Below are positions 1-5,472 of a DNA stretch of 5,472 nt, one piece after another. A model generated the notes under the pieces. That model did no database searches, was not told the origin of the DNA, and worked only from the letters and a program-made list of their open reading frames with translations. Source of the stretch: an uncultured Coriobacteriaceae bacterium (GTDB lineage: Bacteria; Actinomycetota; Coriobacteriia; Coriobacteriales; UMGS124); assembly GCA_902783515.1 (NCBI GenBank), contig CACZRK010000136.1:1-5472 (forward strand), given 5' to 3'. How positions within the stretch are numbered: the first letter of the stretch is position 1; every line of letters starts with the position of its first letter. The translations under genes and the position numbers were made by a program.

Positions 1-385
1 CAACTGGTCCTCGCTCGCCCCGTCCGACGACGTCCTTCCCTACGACGTCATGCTGACCCCGGGCGACCCGAGCTGCTTCGGCGCCGACCCCGACCTGCTC
101 ATGACGTGGTGGTACGGCGACAACGTGTGGACCCGCGGCCGCTCCTGCTGGGCCGAGACCGACGAGTGGACGAAGCTGCAGGACCTGCTCCAGCAGGCGC
201 GCGAGGCCACCGGCGACGACCAGCAGAAGATCTGGAACGACTGCTTTGACCTCATCTCCGAGCAGGTGCCGATCTACCCGCTGTTCCACCGCGAGCTCGC
301 GACGGGCTGGCAGGAGAGCATGATCGACGGCTTCCAGCCCATCTCCACGACGGGCCTCGTCCTGCTCGGCTGCTCCGCGAAGTAA
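1..385 (+). CDS. Peptide ABC transporter substrate-binding protein, SBP family 5 (3' end only)
   Basis: The reading frame enters from the left edge (first full codon at 2) and ends at TAA 383-385, giving the last 127 residues of a binding protein that would normally exceed 500. The fragment matches the end of lobe I of family 5 peptide-binding proteins. It has a DPD-LL segment followed by a WWYG aromatic cluster, a helix rich in Gln, Leu and Glu, then the 'IWNDCFDLISEQVPIYPLFHR' type strand where these proteins read 'E.vP.ipL', and a short C-terminal tail. In this family the protein is exported, usually as a lipoprotein, and delivers oligopeptides (or nickel, or other small ligands) to the permeases encoded downstream. 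The fragment has four cysteines (fragment residues 25, 49, 81 and 124); 25 and 49 flank the aromatic cluster and could form a disulfide outside the cell. The ligand cannot be read from this fragment. The family call is strong; the partnership with the downstream permeases is inferred from position. Confidence 0.88.
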   Translation, partial: NWSSLAPSDDVLPYDVMLTPGDPSCFGADPDLLMTWWYGDNVWTRGRSCWAETDEWTKLQDLLQQAREATGDDQQKIWNDCFDLISEQVPIYPLFHRELATGWQESMIDGFQPISTTGLVLLGCSAK

Positions 386-486
386 GGGGGCGCCGTGGGC
401 TCGGCTGACGGTGACGATACGGTCCCCCGCCCGCCGGCCCGGTGGCGCGCGGCACGACCGTTGCGCCAGACATGACACACCTGATG

Positions 487-526
487 GGGAGGCTCGCCAT
501 GCGCGGCGGGCCTCCCTGTCGTTGTT
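487..526 (+). terminator. Intrinsic terminator after the binding-protein gene
   Basis: The left arm 487-498 pairs with 505-516 to give a 12-bp stem: GGGAGGC with GCCTCCC, a T-G wobble (494/509), then CGCC with GGCG. The loop is six bases (499-504). A T-rich stretch follows directly, with six T in the ten bases 517-526. It lies about 100 bases after the binding-protein stop codon. It would reduce read-through into the hydrolase gene and could set the binding protein at higher expression than the downstream genes, a common arrangement for these transporters. The structure is seen directly; its activity is inferred. Confidence 0.66.
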
Positions 527-536
527 ACGGGGGACG

Positions 537-587
537 CGCCCGCGCGGGCGACAGACGAGAGGCTCGCCCGTGCGGGCGACACATGAG
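537..587 (+). repeat. Two imperfect direct repeats, each a GC-rich dyad
   Basis: Positions 537-559 and 565-587 match at 20 of 23 bases, offset by 28. Each begins with a 14-base dyad: 537-550 is a perfect palindrome (CGCCCGCGCGGGCG), and 565-578 differs only at its centre (TG in place of CG). Each then continues with GACA and ends in GAG. The second repeat runs into the GAGGGG ribosome binding site of the hydrolase gene. A ten-base piece of the terminator (489-498, GAGGCTCGCC) also recurs at 559-568. Possible roles are a paired protein-binding site or leader-RNA hairpins near the start codon; no factor can be named. Confidence 0.6.
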
Positions 588-598
588 GGGCGGCGCAG

Positions 599-1573
599 AT
601 GACGGGAACGCATGACGCACGACGGCGCATATCCATCCTGGGGGACTCGATCAGCACCTTCACGGGCAGCAACCCCGCGGGCTACGCCGTCTTCTACGAC
701 GAGGGGCGAGCCGCGGCAGCCGGCCTTCGTGACGCGGGCGACACCTGGTGGGGGCGCGTGATCGACGGCCTGGATGGCGAACTGCTGCGCAACGCGTCGT
801 ACTCGGGCAGCATGGTGCAGGGCGCGGGGTTCCCGGCGGCACGCGACGCGCGGCGTGCGCGCGACCTCTGCGGAGAGAACGGGACGACGCCCGACGTGGT
901 GATCGCGCTCATCGGCATCAACGACTACGGGTGGGGGAGCGCCCGCGCCCAGGCGGCTGGGCGCAGCTCTGCGACGCCCGCGTGCGTGGACCTCTCGACC
1001 GTGCCGCCCGAGCAGGCGGGGCTCGCGCCCGTCGACGCCGCCGAGACGTTCGGCGCCGCCTACGCCGAGATGCTGACGAACGTGCGGGCGCAGTGCCCGG
1101 GTGCCGAGGTCTGGTGCTGCACGCTGCCTCCGTCGCGCGTGCACGGCAGCGCGTGGCCGACGTTCGCCTGGAACCTGCGCGGCGTGCACTTGAGCGCCTA
1201 CAACCGGCAGATCCGCGACGCCGCGCGTGCCTGCGGGTGCCACGTGGCGGACCTCGCGGCGATCGGCCGCGACTACGACTCGATGGACGGCACGCACCCG
1301 ACGCGCCTCGGCATGCGCCAGCTTGCTGACATGACGCTCGCGCAGATGCATAAGGAATCCGTGAGTGATGCATCGTTTTGCATCTCGCCGACCGCCCCCG
1401 CCGGCGGGGGCGCGGAGGCGCCCGGTGGGGGAGGGCTCGTCGCATGCGAGCCGGCGGCTTGGACATCGTGTGACTACTGCCCCACAAACGTGTGCGTTGG
1501 GTGCAGATGGGCTCGTGGGAGTGCAAATAGTTGGTATACGGTCTGCTTGTGCGATCGTACAGGCGACGAATGA
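599..1573 (+). CDS. Cytoplasmic SGNH/GDSL-family hydrolase with unusual Cys-rich C-terminal tail
   Basis: Predicted esterase or deacylase of the SGNH fold, 324 aa. The four blocks are present: 'ILGDSIS' with nucleophile Ser17; 'NASYSGS' with Gly70 as an oxyanion-hole glycine; 'GINDYG' with Asn108; and 'DGTHPT' with Asp230 and His233 completing the catalytic triad. 'GYAVFYD' and 'DTWWGRVID' between blocks I and II also fit SGNH proteins of gut bacteria, from memory. No signal peptide or membrane segment is visible, so it should be cytoplasmic. The ATG at 599 is supported by GAGGGG at 585-590, eight bases upstream, and by the GDS motif at residue 15. The fold appears to end near residue 252. 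After it come a Pro/Ala/Gly-rich stretch (263-280) and a tail with CxxC pairs (291/294, 299/302) and C316/C318, whose codon use is unlike the rest of the gene. The tail may be a small metal-binding element or a translated 3' region. The substrate is unknown. Its place between transporter genes suggests, but does not show, action on imported cargo. Confidence 0.85.
   Translation: MTGTHDARRRISILGDSISTFTGSNPAGYAVFYDEGRAAAAGLRDAGDTWWGRVIDGLDGELLRNASYSGSMVQGAGFPAARDARRARDLCGENGTTPDVVIALIGINDYGWGSARAQAAGRSSATPACVDLSTVPPEQAGLAPVDAAETFGAAYAEMLTNVRAQCPGAEVWCCTLPPSRVHGSAWPTFAWNLRGVHLSAYNRQIRDAARACGCHVADLAAIGRDYDSMDGTHPTRLGMRQLADMTLAQMHKESVSDASFCISPTAPAGGGAEAPGGGGLVACEPAAWTSCDYCPTNVCVGCRWARGSANSWYTVCLCDRTGDE
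1393..1412. repeat. Perfect 20-base GC palindrome inside the hydrolase tail
   Basis: The half CGCCCCCGCC is followed immediately by its exact reverse complement GGCGGGGGCG. It encodes part of the low-complexity linker of the hydrolase. A smaller inverted repeat lies just upstream, GATGCA (1367-1372) with TGCATC (1379-1384) around a six-base loop. No T-run follows the palindrome, so it is not a classical intrinsic terminator. It may be an RNA stem, a binding site, or a chance product of GC-rich linker codons. Confidence 0.55.
1545..1564. promoter_or_regulatory. Candidate operator: near-palindrome at the -35 position of the transporter promoter
   Basis: The 20 bases GCTTGTGCGATCGTACAGGC match their own reverse complement at 16 positions (8 of 10 pairs), centred on a perfect CGATCG. 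The two mismatched pairs are both G/T. The site covers the place where a -35 box would lie relative to the TATTAT at 1577-1582, the usual position for a repressor or an activator in place of a good -35 box. It overlaps the last codons of the hydrolase frame. The symmetry is seen; a regulatory role is inferred, and the binding protein is unknown. Confidence 0.35.
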
Positions 1574-1576
1574 CGC

Positions 1577-1582
1577 TATTAT
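1577..1582 (+). promoter_or_regulatory. Candidate -10 box for the dppB-dppCD-dppF operon
   Basis: TATTAT, in the context GCTATTATAG, lies in a locally AT-richer stretch 84 bases before the dppB start codon, and is one of very few such hexamers in this GC-rich window. The -35 is poor: TCGTAC at 1555-1560 with a 16-base spacer matches the consensus weakly, which would fit an activated promoter. Transcription would start near 1589, leaving a leader of about 70 bases. A second, weaker candidate is the extended -10-like TGGTATACG at 1532-1540, which has no good -35. Confidence 0.42.
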
Positions 1583-1649
1583 AGAAAAGTTGGTCTGTCG
1601 GTAGGCGATGGCGGCTGGAGTTCCCTCAAGCCCGCGCCGCAACGTATGG

Positions 1650-1656
1650 AAGGGGG
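1650..1656 (+). promoter_or_regulatory. Ribosome binding site that favours the GTG start of dppB
   Basis: The purine run AAGGGGG ends four bases before GTG 1661. The in-frame ATG at 1646 lies upstream of this site and is preceded by a pyrimidine-rich stretch without any Shine-Dalgarno match. If ATG were used, the run would be inside the coding region. The GTG start is therefore preferred, and it gives the usual DppB beginning, a short N-terminus leading to 'RLIGRRLIALPI'. Confidence 0.62.
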
Positions 1657-1660
1657 AGTC

Positions 1661-2623
1661 GTGAGCAATCTCCTGCGTTTGATCGGCCGTCGCCTCATCG
1701 CGCTGCCCATCATGATCATCGGCGTGACGTTGCTCGTGTTTTTCCTCATGGCCCTGTCGCCGGTGGACCCGGCGTACTCGGCCCTCGGTGAGAGTGCCTC
1801 GCAGGCGCAGGTGGAGCAGTACCGTGCCGATCACGGGCTGGATGACCCGATCTGGGTGCAGTACTTCAGGTACATGGGTGGCCTCGTGCACGGCGACCTG
1901 GGGACGTATAGCGCCTCCAACAAGCCCGTCGCCGACCAGATTGCCTCGGCCCTGCCCATCACGCTGCAGCTGACGTTCCTCGGCCTGATCATCGCGGTCG
2001 TGATCGCCGTCATCCTGGGCGTCATCTCGGCGCTCTACCGCGACCGCTGGCCCGACCAGCTCATCCGCGTGATCAGCATCGTGAGCATCGCCATGCCGTC
2101 CTTCTGGCTCGGCGTGCTGCTCATCCTGGCCGTCTTCAACGCGCACGCGTTCCAGACCTTCCCGGTCTCCGGTCCGCTGCCGAGCTTTGCCTCCAACCCG
2201 GGCGGCTGGTTCCGCCGCATGATCATCCCCGCGTTCGCCCTCGCCGTGCCGGTCGCCGGCCAGTTCACGCGCGTCATCCGCACCTCCATGGTGGAGGAGC
2301 TGGACAAGGACTACGTGCGCACCGCGCTGGGCTTTGGCATCCCGAAGGGCGTCGTCGTCGCGCGCAACGTCCTGCGCAACGCGCTCATCACGCCCGTCAC
2401 CGTCCTCGGCCTGCGCATCGGCTACCTGATCGGCGGTGCCGTCGTCATCGAGGTCATCTTCGGCCTGCAGGGCATGGGCATGACGATCGTCAACGGCATC
2501 GCGAGCGGCTACACCCTGCTCGTCCAGGGCGTGGTGCTCGTCGTCGCCATCACCTTCATCATCATCAACATCGTGGTCGACATGCTGTACATCCTGATCG
2601 ACCCCAGAATCAGGACGGTGTAG
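1661..2623 (+). CDS. dppB: Peptide ABC transporter permease, DppB/OppB type
   Basis: One of the two channel-forming membrane subunits of a peptide-type importer, 320 aa from GTG 1661 (325 if ATG 1646 is used), the usual length for DppB. Hydrophobic segments fall near residues 11-31, 99-124, 136-159, 187-203, 241-262 and 287-310, giving six spans. The long external loop after span 1 has the family pattern 'LGLDDPIWVQYFRY..GLVHGDLGTY'. The cytoplasmic EAA coupling loop, which contacts an ATPase subunit, is at about 218-245 ('DYVRTALGFGIPKGVVVARN'), followed by 'EVIFGLQGMG' at 264-273. These features are diagnostic for the family, but not for the substrate: dipeptide, oligopeptide and nickel permeases look alike here. 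It begins the tightly packed transporter operon, with only four bases separating it from the next gene. The leader upstream holds the promoter candidate. Nothing looks broken. Confidence 0.93.
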   Translation: MSNLLRLIGRRLIALPIMIIGVTLLVFFLMALSPVDPAYSALGESASQAQVEQYRADHGLDDPIWVQYFRYMGGLVHGDLGTYSASNKPVADQIASALPITLQLTFLGLIIAVVIAVILGVISALYRDRWPDQLIRVISIVSIAMPSFWLGVLLILAVFNAHAFQTFPVSGPLPSFASNPGGWFRRMIIPAFALAVPVAGQFTRVIRTSMVEELDKDYVRTALGFGIPKGVVVARNVLRNALITPVTVLGLRIGYLIGGAVVIEVIFGLQGMGMTIVNGIASGYTLLVQGVVLVVAITFIIINIVVDMLYILIDPRIRTV

Positions 2624-2627
2624 CGCG

Positions 2628-4664
2628 ATGAACATGACCAAGCCTGTCCTTCGCGAGGGCAAGACCGCGAAGCTTGAGGCGAACGCCGGCAAGGTGCGCT
2701 TTCGTCGCTGGAAGAACATGACGCTGAGCGCGAAGATCTCGCTCGTCGTGCTCGTCGCGGTCGTCCTGATCGCCGTCTTCGCCAACGTGCTCGCCCCTTA
2801 TGATCCCTACGCCACGAACTTCGCCGTGCGCCAGGGGCCGTCGGCACAGCACCTCTTCGGCACCGACGGCGACGGCCGCGACGTGCTGTCGCGCGTCATG
2901 TACGGCGCGCGCTACTCGCTGACGATCGGCCTGGGCGCCACGGCGTTCGCGCTCGTGTGCGGCTCGATCATCGGGTCGGTCGCCGCGGTCTCGCGCAAGT
3001 GGGTCTCCGAGATCATCATGCGCATCCTGGACGTCATCATGTCGTTCCCGGGCATCGCCCTCGCCACGACGTTCGTGATCGTCTTCGGACAGTCGCTGCC
3101 CTCGATCATCTTCGCCATCGGCTTCCTGTACATCCCGCAGATCGCGCGCATCGTGCGCGCCAACGTCGTGAGCGAGTACGGCAAGGACTACGTCCGCGCC
3201 GTCATCGTCTCCGGCGCCCGCGCCCCGTGGATCCTGTGGAAGCACGTGATGCGCAACTGCATCGCGCCGGTCGTCGTGTTCACGATCGTGCTCGTCGCCG
3301 ACGCCATCGTCTTCGAGGCCTCGCTGTCCTTCCTGTCCGTGGGCATCCCCGACCCGACGCCGACCTGGGGCAACATCCTCGCGGACGCCCGGCAGTTCGT
3401 CATCCTCGGCCAGTGGTGGCAGGCCATGTTCCCCGGCATCATGATCGTCGTGACGGTCCTGTGCCTGAACATCCTGTCCGAGGGCATCACCGACGCGATG
3501 GCCGCCCCGAAGAGCGCCATCCGCCCGAGCGACTCCGACCTCACCGGCGGCCGCGAGGCCGACCGCCTCGTCGCCGATCCCGCGCTCGCCTACAAGGCGC
3601 AGGCCGCGTCGCTCAACGCCCGCCTCGCCGAGCTGCGCGAGACGGAGGAGAGCCGCACCGACCGCTTTGAGGAGCGTCTCGAGAAGCCCGTGGTGCTTGA
3701 GGTCAAGGACCTCTGCATCAAGTTCCCGCGCCACGGTGACGTGAACGTCGTCGACCACCTGAGCTTCGTCGTGCGCGAACGGCAGACGATGGGCCTGGTC
3801 GGCGAGTCCGGCTGCGGCAAGTCCATCACGTCGCTGGCGATCATGGGGCTGCTTGACCCGAAGGCGCAGATCTCCGGGCAGATCCTGTTCAACGGCAAGA
3901 ACCTGCTTGACATGAGCCAGCGCGAGCTCACCGCCCTGCGCGGGCGCGAGATCGCCATGGTCTACCAGGACGCGCTCTCGTCGCTCAACCCCTCCATGCT
4001 CATCAAGGCGCAGATGAAGCAGCTCACCAAGCGTGGCGGCACGCGCTCCGCCGAGGAGCTGCTGGAGCTGGTCGGCCTTGACCCCAAGCGCACTCTGGAG
4101 TCCTACCCGCACGAGCTCTCCGGCGGCCAGCGCCAGCGCGTCCTGATCGCCATGGCGCTCACGCGCGACCCGAAGGTCGTCATCGCCGACGAGCCCACCA
4201 CGGCCCTGGACGTGACGGTGCAGAAGCAGGTCGTGGACCTGCTGAACCGCCTGCAGCACGAGCTGGGCTTCGCGATGGTGTTCGTGAGCCACGACCTCGC
4301 GCTCGTCGCCGAGGTCGCCAACTCCGTGACCGTCATGTACGCCGGCCAGGTCGTGGAGCAGGGCGCGATGCGCGACATCCTGACGAACCCGATCCACGAG
4401 TATACGCGCGGCCTGCTCGGCTCCGTCCTCTCCATCGAGGCGGGCAGCGCGCGCCTGCACCAGATCCCCGGCTCCGTTCCCTCGCCGGCGGACTTCCCGA
4501 AGGGCGACCGCTTCACGCCGCGCTCCAGCCACGCCGACAAGGTCTCGGACGTGCGCCCGGTGCTGAAGCACCTGCCCAACACGAACCACTACTACGCGGA
4601 GCTGCCGTACGCGGAGCTCAAGCGCCTGGGCATCAAGCCCTACGTTGACGGAGGTGTGGAGTAA
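2628..4664 (+). CDS. dppCD: Fused peptide ABC transporter permease and ATPase (DppC-DppD)
   Basis: A single 678-residue protein joins the second channel subunit to its ATPase. Residues 1-290 are DppC-like: span 1 at about 33-56, then 'GTDGDGRDVLSRVMYGAR' (78-95), further spans near 97-121, 136-154, 156-172, 212-232 and 265-285, and an EAA loop at 187-210. Residues 291-353 form a hydrophilic, Ala/Glu/Arg-rich helical linker. Residues 354-600 are a complete ATPase: Walker A GESGCGKS 392-399, Q-loop Gln447, signature LSGGQ 497-501, Walker B with Asp521 and Glu522, D-loop ALD 526-528, and H-loop His555. Residues 590-678 are the oligopeptide-family C-terminal extension. Its four usual cysteines are missing: the aligned positions are Asp627, Ser633, Ser640 and about Glu658. 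The start ATG 2628 has AGGACGG at 2612-2618; ATG 2634 is possible. The frame is unbroken across the junction, so the fusion looks genuine. Such fusions are known in Gram-positive peptide transporters. The substrate is unresolved. Confidence 0.93.
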   Translation: MNMTKPVLREGKTAKLEANAGKVRFRRWKNMTLSAKISLVVLVAVVLIAVFANVLAPYDPYATNFAVRQGPSAQHLFGTDGDGRDVLSRVMYGARYSLTIGLGATAFALVCGSIIGSVAAVSRKWVSEIIMRILDVIMSFPGIALATTFVIVFGQSLPSIIFAIGFLYIPQIARIVRANVVSEYGKDYVRAVIVSGARAPWILWKHVMRNCIAPVVVFTIVLVADAIVFEASLSFLSVGIPDPTPTWGNILADARQFVILGQWWQAMFPGIMIVVTVLCLNILSEGITDAMAAPKSAIRPSDSDLTGGREADRLVADPALAYKAQAASLNARLAELRETEESRTDRFEERLEKPVVLEVKDLCIKFPRHGDVNVVDHLSFVVRERQTMGLVGESGCGKSITSLAIMGLLDPKAQISGQILFNGKNLLDMSQRELTALRGREIAMVYQDALSSLNPSMLIKAQMKQLTKRGGTRSAEELLELVGLDPKRTLESYPHELSGGQRQRVLIAMALTRDPKVVIADEPTTALDVTVQKQVVDLLNRLQHELGFAMVFVSHDLALVAEVANSVTVMYAGQVVEQGAMRDILTNPIHEYTRGLLGSVLSIEAGSARLHQIPGSVPSPADFPKGDRFTPRSSHADKVSDVRPVLKHLPNTNHYYAELPYAELKRLGIKPYVDGGVE

Positions 4665-5472
4665 TGGCCGCCGCGACTTCCGGGGCAACACCCATCATCG
4701 AGCTCAAGGACATCCACGTCACCTTCAAGACGCGCACCGGCTCGTTGCTGCACCCCAACAAGGTGCAGGCGGTGCGCGGCCTCTCGCTGCGCCTCATGCC
4801 CGGCGAGACGATCGGCATCGTCGGCGAGTCCGGCTGCGGTAAGTCCACGACCGCCAACGTCATCTGCGGCCTGCAGAGACCGACGAGCGGCTCGGTGTTC
4901 TTCAAGGGCGAGGACGTCACCGTTCGCACGGCGCGGCAGCGCAAGGAGATCGGCCGCCAGATGTCGGTCGTCTTCCAGGACCCCGCGACGGCGCTGAACG
5001 CGCGCATGTCCGTGCACGACCAGCTGATGGACCCGATGGTCGTGCATCACGTGGGAGACCAGGCCAGCCGCGAGAAGCGCGTGTACGACCTCATCGGCAT
5101 GGTCGGCCTGCCCGACTCCGTGATGGACGCGCTGCCGGGCCAGCTCTCCGGCGGCCAGCGCCAGCGCGTCGCCATCGCCCGCGCCCTCTCGCTCAAGCCC
5201 GACGCGATCGTCGCCGACGAGCCCACGAGCGCGCTTGACGTCTCGGTGCGCGCGCAGATCCTGAACCTCCTTATGGATTTGAAGCACGACCTCGGCCTGG
5301 CCATGGTGTTCATCAGCCATGACATCCAGACCGTGCGGTACATTTCTGACCGCATCATCGTGATGAACAAGGGCCAGGCTGTCGAGGAGGGCCCCGCCAA
5401 CGAGGTCTTCCACAACCCGAAGGACGCGTACACGAAGCTCCTGCTCGGCGCGGCCCCGTCCCTGCTCTACCC
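4664..5472 (+). CDS. dppF: Peptide ABC transporter ATPase, DppF/OppF type (3' end cut by the window)
   Basis: Second ATPase subunit of the importer; 269 codons are visible and the frame is still open at the window edge. Domains in order: a beta-strand start 'IIELKDIHVTFKTR' with the longer insert before 'VQAVRGLSL' typical of DppF/OppF; Walker A GESGCGKS 54-61; Q-loop Gln105 in 'VVFQDP'; signature LSGGQ 161-165; Walker B with Asp185 and Glu186; 'SALD' D-loop at 189-192; and H-loop His219. All catalytic residues are intact. The visible end ('NPKDAYTKLLLGAAPSLLY') is the start of the oligopeptide-type C-terminal extension, so perhaps 40-70 residues are missing. It would pair with the DppD half of the preceding protein. 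Its ATG shares one base with the upstream stop codon (TAATG), and a strong GGAGG lies at 4650-4654, nine bases before the start, so translation is probably coupled. Confidence 0.94.
   Translation, partial: MAAATSGATPIIELKDIHVTFKTRTGSLLHPNKVQAVRGLSLRLMPGETIGIVGESGCGKSTTANVICGLQRPTSGSVFFKGEDVTVRTARQRKEIGRQMSVVFQDPATALNARMSVHDQLMDPMVVHHVGDQASREKRVYDLIGMVGLPDSVMDALPGQLSGGQRQRVAIARALSLKPDAIVADEPTSALDVSVRAQILNLLMDLKHDLGLAMVFISHDIQTVRYISDRIIVMNKGQAVEEGPANEVFHNPKDAYTKLLLGAAPSLLY

Noticed and set aside
443..468. TGGCGC and GCGCCA as a terminator for the binding-protein gene
   Set aside because: The stem is only six bases with a 14-base loop and no T-run; the 12-bp stem at 487-516 is far stronger.
461..487. 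TTGCGC followed by TGATGG as a promoter for the hydrolase gene
   Set aside because: Poor match in the -10 position, and the terminator lies downstream of it. No believable promoter was found between 527 and 598 either.
748..1329. A 193-codon plus-strand frame overlapping the hydrolase gene
   Set aside because: Arg- and Ala-rich translation with no motifs; the other frame holds all four SGNH blocks.
1646..1660. ATG at 1646 as the dppB start
   Set aside because: No ribosome binding site precedes it, while the purine run that would serve GTG 1661 lies between the two candidates. The alternative adds only five residues.
2610..4691. A 693-codon open frame on the minus strand, opposite the whole fused permease-ATPase gene
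   Set aside because: Its product is dominated by Asp, His, Arg, Val and Gly without any recognisable domain or hydrophobic pattern, as expected when a GC-rich gene with G/C third positions is read backwards. The plus-strand protein has complete family motifs.
4640..5413. A 257-codon minus-strand open frame opposite dppF
   Set aside because: Same composition artefact; the plus strand carries an intact ATPase over the same bases.

Overview
The window carries most of a peptide-type (Dpp/Opp family) ABC importer locus from a high-GC bacterium, with all genes on the + strand. Protein codons end overwhelmingly in G or C. The permease-ATPase gene fusion and the style of the proteins suggest a Gram-positive actinobacterial lineage, possibly a gut-type coriobacterium. 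That assignment is inference from codon use and protein character only.

Layout. (1) Positions 1-385 hold the C-terminal 127 residues of an extracytoplasmic peptide-binding protein (SBP family 5). (2) The 213-base gap 386-598 contains a convincing intrinsic terminator (487-526), followed by two near-identical GC-rich dyad repeats (537-587) just before the next ribosome binding site. (3) Positions 599-1573 encode a cytoplasmic SGNH/GDSL-type hydrolase with a complete catalytic motif set. It ends in an odd low-complexity and cysteine-rich tail with much weaker GC3 and a perfect 20-base palindrome inside it. (4) A short AT-richer region (about 1530-1660) holds a -10-like hexamer with a near-palindrome over the expected -35 position. 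It is the best promoter/operator candidate in the window. (5) The core transporter follows as a tightly packed operon: dppB (permease, GTG start preferred at 1661), a fused dppC-dppD (permease plus ATPase, 678 aa, 2628-4664), and dppF (second ATPase, from 4664, running off the window end).

How they work together: the binding protein captures a peptide outside the cell, DppB and the DppC half form the membrane channel, and the DppD half and DppF form the ATPase pair. Both ATPase domains keep Walker A, Q-loop, signature, Walker B and H-loop residues. The hydrolase has no visible signal peptide and so could act on imported cargo in the cytoplasm, but only its position supports that.

I see no RNA gene, CRISPR array, insertion sequence or phage feature, and no clearly new system. 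The observations most worth checking are the absence of the usual four Fe-S cysteines from the DppD half, the anomalous hydrolase tail, and the paired dyads and palindromes in the two regulatory gaps.
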